Position numbers and translations under genes: made by a program. Shown in pieces: positions 45,280 through 56,530 of a DNA stretch of 64,000 nucleotides. The notes below the pieces were generated by a model. It saw only the letters and a list, made by a program, of their open reading frames with translations, was not told where the DNA came from and did no database searches. The stretch is from Volvox africanus (Eukaryota; Chlorophyta; Chlorophyceae; Chlamydomonadales; Volvocaceae), in NCBI GenBank assembly GCA_030268105.1, contig BSDZ01000021.1, positions 1,488,001 to 1,552,000 on the forward strand. Direction: 5' to 3'. How positions within the stretch are numbered: position 1 is the first letter of the stretch; each line of letters opens with the position of its first letter.

Positions 45280-48200
45280 TTACATCCTCCCTCTACCCAC
45301 CGGTCCCACGTTGATCCCCAGATGAGCAAGGAAGCACAGGCCCCCTCTGTGCTCTGATCGGGTAACCGCCGCCGCCCGGATCACAGCCGCCAGCACAAGG
45401 AGAAGCACCACCCCGCATAAAGCGAGTGTAGGAACCAGGCCCTGCAGGTGAGGCGAGATGATTGAAGCACGGGAGGCAAAGGATGTAAAGCATGGTTTGA
45501 GCCCATTCATGCTGGACCACGAGTCACATAAAAGGTCAAAAGGGTGGGGTTATCAAGGTCAGAGGGATGTTATATTGGCAGGGGTAATGAGCAGCGGACG
45601 ACGGTGCTTGATTCCCCTGGCAGACCAGAAATTAATACTGGAACCTAATCCCTTAGGAACGAGAGTGGTTGGGTGGATCTGAGGAAGAGAGGACAAGCCG
45701 CAGGCCGCAGTGCGTTTCCTTCAAACCACTTGCTCTATGCTTCCTTTCCATTTCGTGTCTCTCCTCTCTTTCTCCTTCACTTTCTGCATCCATATTACCC
45801 TTGCTTTCCGATTTCCCGCTCCACACGCCCAATAGAGTCGTCCCACCACAACCCATACGCATCTCCACCCCATTCTCCGCGAGACAGCTTGCACGGGGCT
45901 GCTGTGCCCAACCCTTCCGTCGCCCATTGCAAGCACGCTGCCATGCGCCACATACCCTTCGCTGCGTTTCCAGCCTCTCCAGCACCTCCGGCAGCTGCTG
46001 TATCCAGCTGCTACCAGGATCCACCAGCGGCGAGCCACCCGTCAACCCCAGGCCTCCTCCGCTTGACCCCGTTTGGGGCCCTGAAAGGGCTGAAAACACC
46101 TTGGACTGGGGCTTGAAGCCTGTGACACACACGACGGACATGAGTCCCGAGGAGAGGTTAGGTGGGGCGCGTCATGCGGGGAAAGCTGTGAGGCGAATAA
46201 CTGGCTTGTACGTCTACTACCAGAGGAATCCGATCCGTTATCAGGGCCGAGTAAGCCGTTGGGGACTGAAAGCTGGACGGACAAGAGGTAAGAGCTTTTC
46301 AGTAGCAACCTTTCCCGCAAACGGCAGGCAGTTTGGACACCAGGATAAAGCCGCACCATGGCGCTGGCGTCTCGTCCATTCCATTGATACTAAAAGCGTC
46401 CTTCAGTCCCTTCAACCCTGTTCCTTGGACTGACCCGTTGTCGCTCCAGCCCAGCAAAGCTCGTACCATCACCACCACTTCCATCGTCTTCACCACCACA
46501 CATTGGTTCGAGTTGGCGTGCCAAACTGTAAGCGTTTCGCTTCCTCACCCAAGCCTCCCCGGGGAGCCCCTTCCCACGCAAGCCGCTACCCACCCACCGG
46601 CCTGGACATCCTGGAAGGCCCTGGCCGCTAGCCTGGTCTTCAGCGTCGCGTTCTCCTCCAGAATCCGAGCCGCCGCCTCGCGGTGTTCACGGGAGGCCGC
46701 AGTGGCCATCTCACGAAACGCGTCGAACTCGCGCTGAATGGCCACCTTCTGCTGATTGAGTGAGGCCAGCTCACCGGCCAGACCCTGGGGGTTTAGGCGG
46801 GGCGCGGGAGTAGCGGGGGCCGATGCGATGCGAGGTTTTCCGAGCGAGAGATGAAGTTTGAAGACAATAAAAAACAAAGGTGTGGGTAGGAGTGGCTCCC
46901 CGAATGGAGGGAGGAAGGGAAAAGCGAGAAAGGGACACTGGCAGGGAAAGCACCTTAGGAACCCTAGAAACCAAACAGGGCTATCAGGCTGGCTGGAGGG
47001 AGCTTAAATGGCCAGATTCAGAACAGGAAAACGGGACTTCAGGGTTTGAGCATAACTGTCCATAGGGACGATACGAGTAATGAATGATGGTAAGGACTTG
47101 GAAGCATTGTCATGAAGACACTTGGCTTGGTTTGGTGTGAAGAGCGACAGTGTGAGGGTACCTTGGGCGATTCTGTACGGCGAAGCGGGCTTCGTGACCA
47201 CGATAGCCCAGCTCGGTTGGTCTCGACATAAACCTGGAAGACCAACTTTACATTCTGTTACCTGCTTGATTGAAGCAGTAAAAAAACCCTGTTTAACCTA
47301 CTACTTATGGCAATATTTTGTACTGCCTTACCAATATTGCTATTGGTATGCCGTGCATCAGCATGCTATTGTTCACCATGTACGGCACTTCCCCTCCTCT
47401 CTGGCTTTCCCCATCTCCTGCACGGCCTCTACCGACCCAAACGCCGCTGCACGCACCACAGTGTCTGCGTTCCGAGCCTGCTCCTCCAGCTGCTGCCGCA
47501 CCCGAGCCACCTCCGCCTCGAGCTGCGCCACCCGCGCACTGGCCTCTTCCGTGGCCCTAGTCAGCTCCGCCTGCCATGCCTCCGTCAGGGCCGCCTCAGC
47601 AGCTGCCACCGCCTGCTTCCTGATACACCGTGCACAGGAAAGCAGCAAGCATGGAAATGCGCGTCGAGCCTTGGTCGGAGACAGGCGAAAAGTTGGCATG
47701 AATGCGCCCGGATTACGACCCCCTCAAAAGTATATAGGGGGAAGGAGTCATGCAGACTTCACAAACTTCATTAATCGCAGATTCTTAGTCTGCAAAATAA
47801 ACATCACGACGCACATGCCCTCAGCACCCCGTCGAAGACCCTCGACCAACACGTCGCATTGTGGTACGTGTTCTGTGGTCGTGGTCGCCATTCACAACGT
47901 TCGTATGTCTGTCTGTCCATAGTCACCCGGCTAACCAGCCAGCTGGCGACTCCACCTGTTCGCATTCGCAGCTTGGAGCTCCGACCTCAGGGATTGAAGC
48001 TCCGCATCCCGGGCACGCATTTCTAGGTCGTAGCGGGCCTGGTCGGTTTTGGATATTGCGTTTTAGGTTTCGGCGCGGATTTGGGTTTTGTGTACAATGT
48101 GCGGTAGTGAAGGTCAGGAGCTACAGTGACGGCAGCTATGGTAAAGCAGGTATCACATGGGACGTCTCACGACCAATGAAAACATATGCTGAAATGCAGA

Positions 48201-50138
48201 TTTTGAAAATTTCGTTTCAATAACCTTTGTTAAGGTTTGTGGAGCAAAGCCAGGTGCTAAGCTATCCCGGTGAACTTAACCTCTACATGCGCCCTCACTA
48301 TCCAAGGCCTGGCGTTGGGTCGGCAACCCAGCACAGCATGAGAACTACCGCAAGTATCAACCCCAGAACGCCTCAGCGACCCAAACCAATCCTGTTTGAA
48401 GCTGTGGGTCGAACCCCATCGGAGTGAGCCGCGGTTACCCTCTTTCCCCCCCCTCAAAACCCACGCACCTGCAGCAGCGCCAGCTCGTGCTGTAGCCGAT
48501 CCAGTTCGTCTTCAACCACCTGCAGCCCGCCATCCACCACCGAACATGCAGTGTGTCAACAAACGTGTAGTGTCAAGACGGTGACGCAGCTCTCGCTAGC
48601 GAACAACCGTCCTCTTGCACGGCTGCCGTGGAACCCAAATGGCAGTGGACAAGCACGATCAGTGGCGGCCGCTAATCGAGCTTGGTGCCGCCTCAGGACC
48701 CAGAAACCGCCCAACTCAGATACTCAATCACATGGTTGACAACTTTGTCGTCATACATGTTTAGGAGAATGCCGTGCAACACTGCCGTATATCCTGGAAG
48801 GTGAGTCACCGTATGCTTAGCTCTGCAACTAAGCTAAGCACGTTCCTATATGTGGTTATACCCTGCAGTGCTCGCCTGCGCCACGGCCGTGCGGGCTCTC
48901 GCCTCGTCCGCCTGCCGTTCTGCGGCCTCCGCCTCGGCGGCTGCCGCCAGCGCTTCCCGCAGCGCCCGCTTTTGCGCATTGTACATCCGCCGACTCTCCT
49001 CCAGTTCCTGCAGTGGTGCGTTTCCGCAGGAGAGGTGATGGGATGTATGGGATGGAGCCCATTATCACAAGTTACCATGTATTTACGACAGGAAAATGCG
49101 TTGGCCGGATGGAATGCCACAAGGGATATAGCGCACGGAGGGAAGTAGGTTACTTTGGGGCTAGTAGGAGGTCTGAAAGTGACATGAAGGGTGCTTTTGC
49201 CAAAGCCATTGGTCCTCAACCTAATGCCATTGCATCTATTGATCAACGCACAACATTATGTAAACTGCATCGATTGACACTTCATCCATGCGCCAGCACC
49301 ATTCCACACATCCTTTCCTCCTTCCCTCACAACTCAGCCGCCTCATCTCCCCCCACCTCCTCCTTTTGCGTCAGCACTAACTCTAGCTGCTCCACGTGGG
49401 CCGCCAGGCTGGCCAGTTGCCTATCCTTCTCCCCGGACACGTGGGCAGCCAGCTCCGCCACTTTCTCCTGGGACACAATGACTTCTTTGCGAGATAGCTG
49501 TACGGTCTGTGTGGCGAATGGGGCGCGTAAACAAGGTGGAATTCTAACACAGATTGTCACACAATCAGAATTTGAAGTGTTGGCAAACAAAGCAAGAGGA
49601 ACCAGGACGAAACCTGGGGGTTTGGTACCGGGCTCAAGGAGAGGGAATTCATCAGGAGAGGTGTGCCGGATGGATGTTGCACTCGGGCTCTACGTGCATG
49701 GGTAAGAGACGTCATGGGTAGGTGGATGGATGGTGAATGGGCTTCAAGGAACTCCAAAGAGTGATGCTAACAATAATGGCAAATTCAACTACTGATTTTT
49801 CTGCAAGGTCTCTGCAGGAATGTGCGCGCCCAGAGATGGCTTCGGGACTGGGAGTGCTATTAGTGTCGGTGCCACAGTGTAATAACTGCCGCAGACTGAC
49901 TTTGATCTATGAAAGTTGTCACCTTCGCCGCTAGCTCCTTCCGAACGTCCATCAGCTCCTTACGAGTGCGCTGAAGCTCTTCCTCCAGTGCGGAGATGGC
50001 CACACTGTGGTCGCGCTTTGTGCTCACTCCGGCCGAATTGGGCTTAGTAGCCTGAACGGACTTCTGCTCCTGATGAGATTCTTCATCCTCCCCATCCTCC
50101 TCCAGCCACATTAGCTGGTTCTCGTCTAGTTCCGGCAT
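45280..50138 (-). CDS. golgin-like coiled-coil protein with C-terminal membrane anchor, 10 exons
   Basis: Predicted tail-anchored coiled-coil protein, the layout of Golgi tethers such as golgin-84; exact orthology is not shown. Exons: 49923-50138, 49357-49497, 48862-49007, 48757-48793, 48469-48519, 47956-48038, 47457-47619, 46598-46784, 45956-46080, 45280-45441; 436 residues, all in phase. The N-terminus is acidic (MPELDENQLMWLEEDGEDEE). From about residue 45 to 320 heptad-rich helix dominates (ISALEEELQRTRKELMDVRK, KVAELAAHVSGEKDRQLASL, ARVAQLEAEVARVRQQLEEQ, NQQKVAIQREFDAFREMA). A Gly/Ser linker follows. Then ERLETQRR leads into one hydrophobic segment, LVPTLALCGVVLLLVLAAVI (residues ~385-404), and a ~30-residue tail. 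The 37-nt and 51-nt exons are small; the 37-nt one is the least certain. Confidence 0.8.
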
Positions 50139-50691
50139 TCGTCAAACTGTCGCAAAATCAGAAGGCAGCGTTCTCATGAACTATCCGCCACAAGCTCACA
50201 ACAGTTTCCGAGCAATACGAAAGCCTAAATTCACACTGCTGTCACGACACAGCCCCGGACTGCTACCGCCAAAACACACGGCATAAGATTATGCCGTCTG
50301 AGACTGATTTGTCGCACTTCCTTAGGGGGATCTCTGCTCATCCATTTCGGAGTTTGCGCATGCGTGCATGGTGCGTGCATCGACCATCGAGCCCGGTCGT
50401 ACAATGTACGCATGCAAATTCTACTTGTAACTGTGTCCTAAATGGACATCTTAAAATTGCCCATTACTACTTGCCAATATCAGGAACTGACCTTTGCAAT
50501 CCTTATTGAACCTTCCACCGTACGTTAGTAGAATGCTGTAATCGGGCTTGGATGGAGCCAGGTGATCTGCTCCTATATGCTGTCCTAATGAAAATTTCAA
50601 ATTAAACGTTTCACGTAATAAAATTGTCACCATTCGTATGTACTGAGACATAGCCTTGGAACAACGGCGTTGAAAGTAGCTGTCCTAAACG
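50139..50691. promoter_or_regulatory. divergent promoter region between the golgin-like and Sec14-like genes
   Basis: 553 bp between divergent start codons, AT-rich toward the Sec14 side (50500-50660). It probably carries both promoters. No defined element was recognised. Confidence 0.5.
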
Positions 50692-53600
50692 ATGGCGCTC
50701 AGCAGTAGTGGATTTCCTTTGGCGAGCCGGGGCTTAAGCTCAGAGCAAGAGGTGCGGCAATCTTCGTTTCTGAAGGGCGCGACTTGCGGCGCTTTTGGAG
50801 ACGCTTTTCCCTATCGCTTCACAGGCAAAAGTTCACGCCTTCAAACGTATTTTACAACAGTCTGGCTCCTGGGATGATAATTGCTTTGGTGAGGCCTTGC
50901 GACACGGTGTTCGTGGCGGTTTGACCATTTGCATGACCAGCGCACTCGAGGCACCCTTGATGCTTCGTTGCGTAGCCAAAGTTGCAAGCACGTGCAGGGA
51001 TTATCGTGCATGCGCCATTGAAGCGTGCCCAGCACCTACCTGCGCACCTGTAACTTGCCCTCCTGTCTTTCCCCCAGATGAGCACGACTGTGCCCGCTTC
51101 CTCAAGGCGCGGAACTATGACTTTCAGGCCGCGAAGCAAATGTGGGATGGCATGCTGGCTTGGAGGAGGGAGAATCGGGTCCAGACTATACGCGATTGGT
51201 TTGTTTTTCACGAGCGCAAGGAATATGACCGCGTTTTCCCCACGGGTCTGCACAAGACAGACAAGGAGGTGTGTGGGGACTGACAACAAATTACTGTCCT
51301 CTGACAGCGATTCCTATATGCTAGCTGGACAGTCAGGCGCAATGACATTCCTGACTAGGATTTAAGCAATAGACGCTGGGAGGCCATGGGAAGGATAAGC
51401 ATCGGATGATGGCGGGTGTGAAAGATGAGGGATGAAGAATATATGCCTGCGCGCGTGCTTCCACGACAGGGCCACCCGGTGCTAATCCAGCAGCTTGGGC
51501 GTGTCAACATAGGCGCATTGTACAAGGTAACCACGGATGACCGCATCCGTCTGGCGCACATTGCCGAGAACGAGCACCTCCGCCGCGTTGTATTCCCGTC
51601 CTGCTCGCGGGCGGCGGGACGACCCATCGACCAGCTGTTCACGATTATTGATCTGGAGGGTGTCGCGTTCACGTAAGCGTTCACATATGCGTGCTGAGTG
51701 CTGCTGGTGGTGCATCAAGCGGATTGGAGAAATGCATGAGGACGTAAAGCATGCATGGCATGAGGACTGCGTGCTGTTCTTTCATTTACACTGCACATCA
51801 CGCCCGAAAATCTAACATTCAACTTTTCACTGCATTTGCTCATGTCCAGGAGCATGATGCGCACTACTTCGCTGCTTAAGATGTTCATGACCATGGACTC
51901 GAATAACTACCCGGAGACGTTGGCACATATGGCCATTATCAACGCGCCCGGCTGGTTCTCAACTTCTTGGGGGGCAGTCAAGAGCGTGCTCAGCGGCGAC
52001 ACAGTACGGAAGATCGAGGTAGGTTTTCGGCCACTTGGAGTGAAGGCCGGTTGAGTCTACTTAAGCTGGTTTGCGTGCTATGTCACTGAACAAGCACGGG
52101 TTAAAAGGCTTCACGCGGAGAAAAACGCAGCTGCCAGCGAAGCATGGCTTGCACATACCCGCTGATCATCGCTTCCATGAAATCTAGCGCCACGAAATTT
52201 ACGTGATCTGCGTTTTATTCGTTGCTGCCCGGGTTGTGATTACTTCATCTTACAAAAATGACTGCGGACGACCGCCGTGCGCAGATTCTGGGGAAAGATT
52301 ATCATGCGGCACTGCTGCGTCACATCCCCCGCGAGAATCTACTCGTAGAGTATGGCGGTCTCTCCCGTGGCTGCGTAACTGATAACGAGGGGCCATGGCA
52401 GCAGGAGGAAATATTACCGGAACTTCCAGCACCGTCGCCGCTTTCATCTGTGACAGCAATCGCCGGCACCAAGCTGCAAATCGCCGGCAGAGCTGCTGCA
52501 ATGGCCGTGGCCGTGGCAGGCGTGTTGGTAGAGGCCTCCCCCGGCACGAACGCAGATGCGATGGAGCGAACTAGCGGGGGGATTATCAGCGGAGGTGGCG
52601 ATCAGCGCACGCAACGAGACGTGGTCACCCGTCGCTCCCAGTCCCCAGTGCGCCCGGGGGCCAAGGCAGTAGTCGTGGCGGCAGGACCAGGGCCCGACCA
52701 CCCAGCCCCACCGGCAAGTCCGCCCCTTGCAAAGCGGCCCCATCACGAGGATCTCCAGCTGCAGGTCTTGCAGTCACAGCAGCAGCAACCTGCTGTACCC
52801 CGCGTGATAACACAGCCACAAGCTCACGTCGGGCCTGGTGTGGGCAGCCCCGCGCCAAGCATAAGTGACTCGGCGTCGGACAGCACGCATAACATGACTG
52901 CCCCGCTCATGAGCAATTTTCTGTCATCTAGTGAGTCACCTTCTCCACAACAGCAGCAGCAACGGCACCAGCAAGTTGTCCCGCAACGGCACCAGCAGCA
53001 GGTCCCGCTTGCGCGTATTTCCCCTCAAACAAGTGCCGGCGGGGCCCCGGCTGCCACAGCTGCAACGGCAGTCACGACCGCAGCATTGCCGCGACGTAGC
53101 TCGGGCGGCGGAGCGAGTGGACTTGTAGCTGGCTTGGTTGCGACCCTCCAGGCAGCTGTCGGGCACCATCAACCTCAACCGCTGGCCGCTACCGTCGACG
53201 TGGGTATCCAGCGCCCACCGTCCGGACCACCCGCATATTACCTTTCCCACGCCGGCGCCAACTGTCCACAGACACCTCTGCAGCACCAACCGCTTGGAGT
53301 GGCTCGCGGTGGCCCGGCAGGCCCGGCGCAGCTGCTGTTGTCTTCACCTCGTGAGGACAACACGGGCCCTGGGACGATGCTCTCCGTCGTCAGCGCTGTG
53401 TATAGCCCGCCTAGCTTGATGAGCCCCCTCAGTCCAATGGACCTTCAGGGTATGACCGACACGGCCATGTCCAGGCGGACAGAAGGTGGGAATGGCAGCA
53501 GCCTGCTGGGGTCTGGCGCCCCGGCACTGGTGGGGTCTGGCGGGGGAGTAGGCGTGTCCCGGCGGAGTGGCGGTGGCACCAGCACTGGCGGATTTGGTGG

Positions 53601-54987
53601 CATGTCTGTGGTTGGAGCAAGGATGTCCTCATTTCCAGGGAGCGGTGTCACTGCCGGAAGCAACATCAGCGCATTCGCCAGTTCGGTGATGGCCAGTGGC
53701 GATCTGCTGCAGGGTACAGCATCCGCGGCTGTAGCGGCTGCAGCAGCGTCGGGGCCCTTGACACAACAGCTGTCCCAACAACCATCATCTTCCCAGTCAC
53801 AACCGCAGCAACAGCCGAGTGACATGGACGATGCTGAGTCTGTACGGATTTCTGTTATGAGCCAACGCTCGTTTTACAGTGCACTGTCGCATCTGGATCA
53901 GAGTTCATGCAGCGGCATCACCAGCCCAAACGAAGGTTCAGAAAAGGCGCGTCGTTGGTCAGTGCAGCGTGAGCTGCATGCTGCTGCCATAGCGTCCGCC
54001 CTTGCCGCTACAGTGGAACGGCGAGCTGCGGTGGCAGCAGGAGCCGCCACAGCCGCTGCAGGCGGCGGCTCCACGGCTGCAGTCGGGACACTTGCAAAGG
54101 CCTCTATCTCTGGGGCGGCTCTATCGGGGCCAGCTGTCGGAATTCCACCGGCGTCAATGCTGTCAGGTGTTTCTTATATTGTTCCACCCGCTGCTCAGCA
54201 ATCCTTCGGGTCGTACCTTGACCAGCCTCCACCATACAACACACTCCGCGCGGCAGACGGATCCGACTCTTTTGCAAATAGAGATGAGCGTGCAGCTGTT
54301 TGTGAACCGTCTGATACTTCTGGCGGTATTGGTGGCGGCGCGGGCAATGGGCTGGAGGCCGGCAGTAACGGAACAGCTGAGCACTACAGCCGGGGCATCC
54401 CGCAAACAGTCGATGCGATAGCAATACATGTGGATAACGACAGCAATGGTGGCGTGAGCGGCGGCGGTATGTCACGATCGCCATCGGCAGCCGCGATGGA
54501 GGACTGCAGCCTGGGTGCGGGCGCAGTTCGATGGGCACGTGGCTGGTTTTTCCGCCGTCGGAATTACGGACGACTTGTTGAGAGCGACAACGCGGGTGAC
54601 GGGACAGGTGTGGGCAGCGGCCAGGGCCCAGACAGTAGCAGGCAGGGTGGTACCATGATGCTGACACGCGGCAAGGGCGGCAACATCGGGATGGGGACGT
54701 ATGCTACTATGCAGGATGGGCCTGGCACCACAAGCCCGAGCAAACTTATGCCGAAGATGCCGTCAGGGCCGCACCACGCTCGCGGTGACTCGTGGGAATG
54801 GGATCAGCCGTCACCATATGACATCGACCAGTCATACGGTCGCGGTGGCGGCAGTGGCGTGATGAATCGCGACATGTCATTTGGACGTGGCGGTGAGCGA
54901 CGGCGGTTGCTACGTTCTGAGAGCCCTGGCCGCCGGCGGGGGTTGGGGGACGTTTGCGGCTGTCTGCCGTGCTGCACCATCATGTGA
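50692..54987 (+). CDS. Sec14/CRAL-TRIO lipid-transfer protein with long disordered tail and C-terminal CaaX box, 6 exons
   Basis: Predicted phosphatidylinositol/lipid-transfer protein. Exons: 50692-50751, 50825-50888, 51078-51268, 51470-51672, 51850-52018, 52285-54987; 1129 residues, all in phase. CRAL-TRIO-N: AKVHAFKRILQQSG and DEHDCARFLKARNYDFQAAK with WDGMLAWRREN. CRAL-TRIO domain: GHPVLIQQLGRVNI, LFTIIDLEGV, YPETLAHMAIINAPGWFSTS, SGDTVRKIEILGKDYH, ending ENLLVEYGG near residue 254. The remaining ~870 residues come from one uninterrupted exon rich in Ser, Gly, Ala, Pro and Gln, probably disordered, with a basic/aromatic patch RWARGWFFRRRNYGRL. The last ten residues are CGCLPCCTIM: a CaaX box (CTIM, Met last, favouring farnesylation) preceded by three cysteines that could be palmitoylated. 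That suggests a membrane-anchored lipid-transfer protein (inference). Confidence 0.92.
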
Positions 54988-56530
54988 GTGCCAGTAGGTT
55001 TGTTGAGCTCTGGTGCCTGTGTCAGCCCGTTAGCCGGGGGGCATTCGGGTTTTAGGCATTTGGTTGCCCCCCGCCCTGCTTGCCCACCTATCATCCGATC
55101 TATGCATTATTGCTCGAACATTACAGTACGTTGTAGGCTTCCCGTCATGAGTCGTTCGCATTTGTCTGCCCGTATGCATAGCAACACTGCCAGTATGTGC
55201 CCGTGTGCATGGCATGTAAGCCTCTTAAATAGGGGCCGCCATGGCGGTTAAATTAAAATCGGATAATTTCTTTCTGCTGCTACTGTGGGTCAGGGAAGCG
55301 TATGTGCTCGCGCGACCTTTAATAGTTGAGGCACTGAAGCCAAGTATACTGTGATTTGAAGAGTGCTGCACTAATCTGGTTCGTGGGGTCGTTTGGTTAA
55401 TGATATTGTTTTCTCTGGCGTAGGTCAGGGTCTTGTGAGGAGGGTGCGAATGGGGCCTGGATGTACATTTGGCGCGACACACGGGCCCCTAACCCCGGGG
55501 AGCGGAAGAGTGTGAGACTGAGGGCATGTTAAACATCTTGGCCACGTCGACTCACTTGAGACTAGTATGTTAGTAATTTTAGATGACGGAGGGCAAATAT
55601 GATGTCCTGCCCACAGTTGGTGTCGTTTCAGCATTGAGCACGGCGTTGTCTAAGGGCACGCATGTGCTGGAACCGTATGACTTCACGAGTGGTTTAGTGA
55701 AAGAATGTGATTGCTTTATGCTTTAAGTCCTAATGAGCAGATTTTCGGACAATACGTCATGGTGCAGATATTGGGCGCTCTCCGGGCTCTCAATTCTTCT
55801 TGGTGGTCAGACGGCGCCATAATGTCGGCCGACGTGCGATGGAAAATTGAACAGTCTATGCTGAATCGTCCACGGAACGGCATACTTATCTTATGGCGCT
55901 GACATGACTACCCTCGTCAAAGGACAAACAACATTATTAATACAATAATACTACATTAATGAGTGCACATAACGCGAGATTATGTTTAGCATGTTCGCCT
56001 TCAATTTAATGCCTCCGGGCAACCCATGATCTTCGAGGTGGTTGCATGTAAGCTACGGTTGATTGGTACGGATGCTGTGAGGACTGTGCATTTTCCCACC
56101 TTATCTACATCCGTTCGTTGCATTCCAAAGGATAAACGAACTTCTTGCCCGCGAGGAAGTCCTCCGAACGTTCGCTTATTGGATCAGGAAATAGAGCGAC
56201 TTAGCGTACTTGGTTCTAATTTGCCTACCAGTTCTTAGTAAGGACCTTCGCTCATCTTCATGAACGAGTTCTGACAGTTTGGACTAATCAATCGTACAGC
56301 TTCAAAGCCACCGGCGTTCGCTTTCTGACGACCGTTGGCTACCGTAGTAGTGCCAAGCCTGTACCAAACTTACTCTCTTTAACGCGCACAGTTATGTCAC
56401 CTTCTACATAGCAGCTTCGAAGGGCTGAAGGCCGTATTCAGCACTTCTTCCTTGTGTATGGTTCTGCGCGGTGTCCAGCCCAACGACCTCAGTCTTTGTT
56501 TCAGAACTGAAGGTTGCATTGGTTATCACT
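54988..56530. other. intergenic region between two plus-strand genes
   Basis: 1.54 kb containing the Sec14-like gene's 3' UTR (TGTAA at about 55206) and the promoter and 5' UTR of the next gene. It is AT-rich around 55900-56000. No exon or RNA gene supported. Confidence 0.55.

Noticed and set aside
45669..46433. 254-residue plus-strand frame
   Set aside because: It runs antisense over the golgin-like exon at 45956-46080 and the adjacent intron; it has no coiled-coil or family signal and no splice partners.
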